This document shows positions 62,830 to 64,000 of a stretch of 64,000 nt of DNA, one piece after another. Origin of the DNA: Mycobacterium kyorinense (lineage in GTDB: Bacteria > Actinomycetota > Actinomycetes > Mycobacteriales > Mycobacteriaceae). Position 1 is the first letter of the stretch; each line of letters begins with the position of its first letter. The notes under the pieces are model-generated. The model ran no database searches and was not told the origin of the DNA. It saw only the letters and a list, made by a program, of their open reading frames with translations. The stretch lies in the NCBI RefSeq assembly GCF_001672775.1, contig NZ_LZKJ01000059.1:28865-92864 (forward strand), written 5' to 3'. Both the position numbers and the translations under genes were made by a program.

Positions 62830-64000
62830 GTGCTAATAGGCACGACCAGCGTGACTCCGTCGGCGGCGCGCCTGACGGACTCATTGAGAGACATCGGTTA
62901 CGACTTCAGCTCGGCCATCGCCGACCTCGTCGACAACAGCATCACGGCTGAGGCGACCGAGGTGAACGTCGTCGTCGAGTTCGACGGCAAAGCGTCGCGC
63001 GTTTTCATCTCTGATAACGGCAAAGGGATGAATATCAATGGTCTGACTGAAGCGATGAGGTTCGGCAGCCGGCGGAAATACGGGTCCGGCGACCTCGGAC
63101 GCTACGGTCTCGGTCTCAAGACGGCATCGTTGTCACAGGGGCGTCGCTTGACAGTGGTCACGCGGACGTCAGCCGGCCGGCGCGTCATCCAGACTAGGCA
63201 ACTTGACCTTGACTTGATAGCTGAGTTTGATGACTGGCTCATTATCGAGCCGGATCGGACTGAAGTCATCGAGCGGGCGCGCAACCTGCTCGAGGATGCG
63301 CCTGGGACCGTCGTGATTTGGGAGAATCTTGACCGCGTTGTTCCCGCTAAGAATGCTTCGGGCGGTTGGGCGAGGCGTCGATTTGAAACGCTGCAGCAGA
63401 AGGCCGCTGAGCACCTCGCGATGGTCTTTCACAAATTCCTCAGCGGCGAGGTCGGCACCGAGCGTCTCGTAATCACAGTCAACGGTCAGAAGCTCGTCCC
63501 GTGGGATCCCTTTGCTCGGTCCGAATCGGGAACCCAGGAACTGGTCGAGCAGGTTTTCGAGATCGAACACGGTGACGCCGCCGGTCAGGTGACCCTGCGT
63601 CGGTTCGTACTTCCGGGCCGCGATCAGTTCAGTTCTCCGTCAGAGTTCGAACGTATGTCGGGACCGCTTAAGTGGAACCGCCAGCAGGGGCTGTACACCT
63701 ACCGTGCAGGCCGGTTAATCCAATGGGGCGGGTGGGCGGGAGTCCGCAGCATTGACGAGCACACAAAGCTCGCTCGCGCAAGCGTCGAGTTCGATACCGA
63801 CTTGGACGATGCATTCAACATCAACGTGGCGAAGATGCGGGTGGCGCTGCCGAGTCAGCTCCGCCACATGATCGAGCGACCTATCAACGAAGTCTGTAGC
63901 TTGGCCGACGACATGTACCGCAAGTCGTCCAAGTCGAAGGGCGAACGTGATCGTCACATAACCGACAACTTCCCGGCAGGCCTAGATGTTGGGCTTGCGC
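62830..64000 (+). CDS. MutL/MORC-type GHKL ATPase (3' end outside window)
   Basis: At least 390 residues, open to the window edge. GTG 62830 is preferred (AAAGGGGG just upstream); an in-frame ATG at 62782 overlaps vsr. Motifs: N-box AIADLVDNSI (29-38), G1 ISDNGKGM (60-67), G2 GRYGLGLKTAS (90-100), then a transducer domain (VVIWENLDRV, RQQGLYTYRAGRLIQWGGW in parts). This is the form named MutL in MZA and the MORC relatives in restriction systems. Likely an ATP-gated DNA clamp that works with Vsr, Z1 and DUF4420. Confidence 0.88.
   Translation, partial: MLIGTTSVTPSAARLTDSLRDIGYDFSSAIADLVDNSITAEATEVNVVVEFDGKASRVFISDNGKGMNINGLTEAMRFGSRRKYGSGDLGRYGLGLKTASLSQGRRLTVVTRTSAGRRVIQTRQLDLDLIAEFDDWLIIEPDRTEVIERARNLLEDAPGTVVIWENLDRVVPAKNASGGWARRRFETLQQKAAEHLAMVFHKFLSGEVGTERLVITVNGQKLVPWDPFARSESGTQELVEQVFEIEHGDAAGQVTLRRFVLPGRDQFSSPSEFERMSGPLKWNRQQGLYTYRAGRLIQWGGWAGVRSIDEHTKLARASVEFDTDLDDAFNINVAKMRVALPSQLRHMIERPINEVCSLADDMYRKSSKSKGERDRHITDNFPAGLDVGLA

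Overview
The window is high-GC chromosomal DNA, most likely from a nontuberculous Mycobacterium. The evidence is a recB-recD pair followed by a vapBC/FIST-protein segment that recalls the Rv0626-Rv0630c neighbourhood of M. tuberculosis, a methyltransferase with the typical mycobacterial N-terminus, an F420-type (LLM) oxidoreductase, leaderless TANNNT promoters, and a complete phenylacetate pathway that M. tuberculosis lacks. No rRNA, tRNA, CRISPR array or intact insertion sequence was recognised.

Layout. 1-12.9 kb is mostly core: 3' part of recB, recD, a small membrane protein, a short-chain dehydrogenase, a SAM methyltransferase, a beta-lactamase-like hydrolase, a TVP38-type membrane protein, a patatin-like hydrolase, a VapBC toxin-antitoxin pair and a FIST-domain protein. 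12.9-19.4 kb is a branched-chain amino-acid catabolic locus: a bkdA-bkdB-small membrane protein-bkdC-lpd operon, a divergent Lrp/AsnC regulator and a leucine-dehydrogenase-type enzyme. 19.4-28.6 kb holds a TetR/amidohydrolase pair divergent from an uncharacterised catabolic operon (LLM oxidoreductase, SnoaL-like, alpha/beta hydrolase, three-subunit molybdenum hydroxylase, SCP2-like, DUF1028). 28.7-39.3 kb is the paa cluster: paaF-H-G-A-B-C-D-E-K on the minus strand, divergent from paaR and paaZ on the plus strand, with two matching 18-bp operators.

From about 40.4 kb to the right edge the window becomes an accessory and probably anti-phage island. It contains a RES/Xre (MbcT/MbcA-like) toxin-antitoxin pair, several orphan genes, an AAA+ ATPase, an Xre protein carrying a helicase-associated domain, an ankyrin-type protein, an ADP-ribosylglycohydrolase fused to a dual-specificity-phosphatase-like domain, a TM0106-type RecB-like nuclease, an AT-richer DUF262-HNH protein, and finally a large GHKL/Z1 defence locus. 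That locus has a tightly coupled minus-strand operon (Z1 ATPase, DUF4420 PD-(D/E)XK protein, a second GHKL ATPase and two unrecognised proteins) and, across a 1.27 kb gap, a plus-strand Vsr-like endonuclease and a MutL/MORC-type GHKL ATPase that runs off the window. It resembles the MZA system and the MutL/MORC-type restriction systems, but with two GHKL ATPases, a Vsr nuclease and no AIPR protein visible; a DNA methyltransferase may lie beyond 64000.

Small-scale structure of note: a 191-bp MITE-like element with perfect 22-bp inverted ends (3987-4177), related 62-bp repeats next to both toxin genes, an 87-bp duplicate of the patatin gene's 3' end near the RES locus, a broken methyltransferase remnant in front of the DUF262 gene, four GC-rich palindromes spaced about 28 bp apart upstream of the AAA+ gene, and paired operators upstream of the Xre gene.
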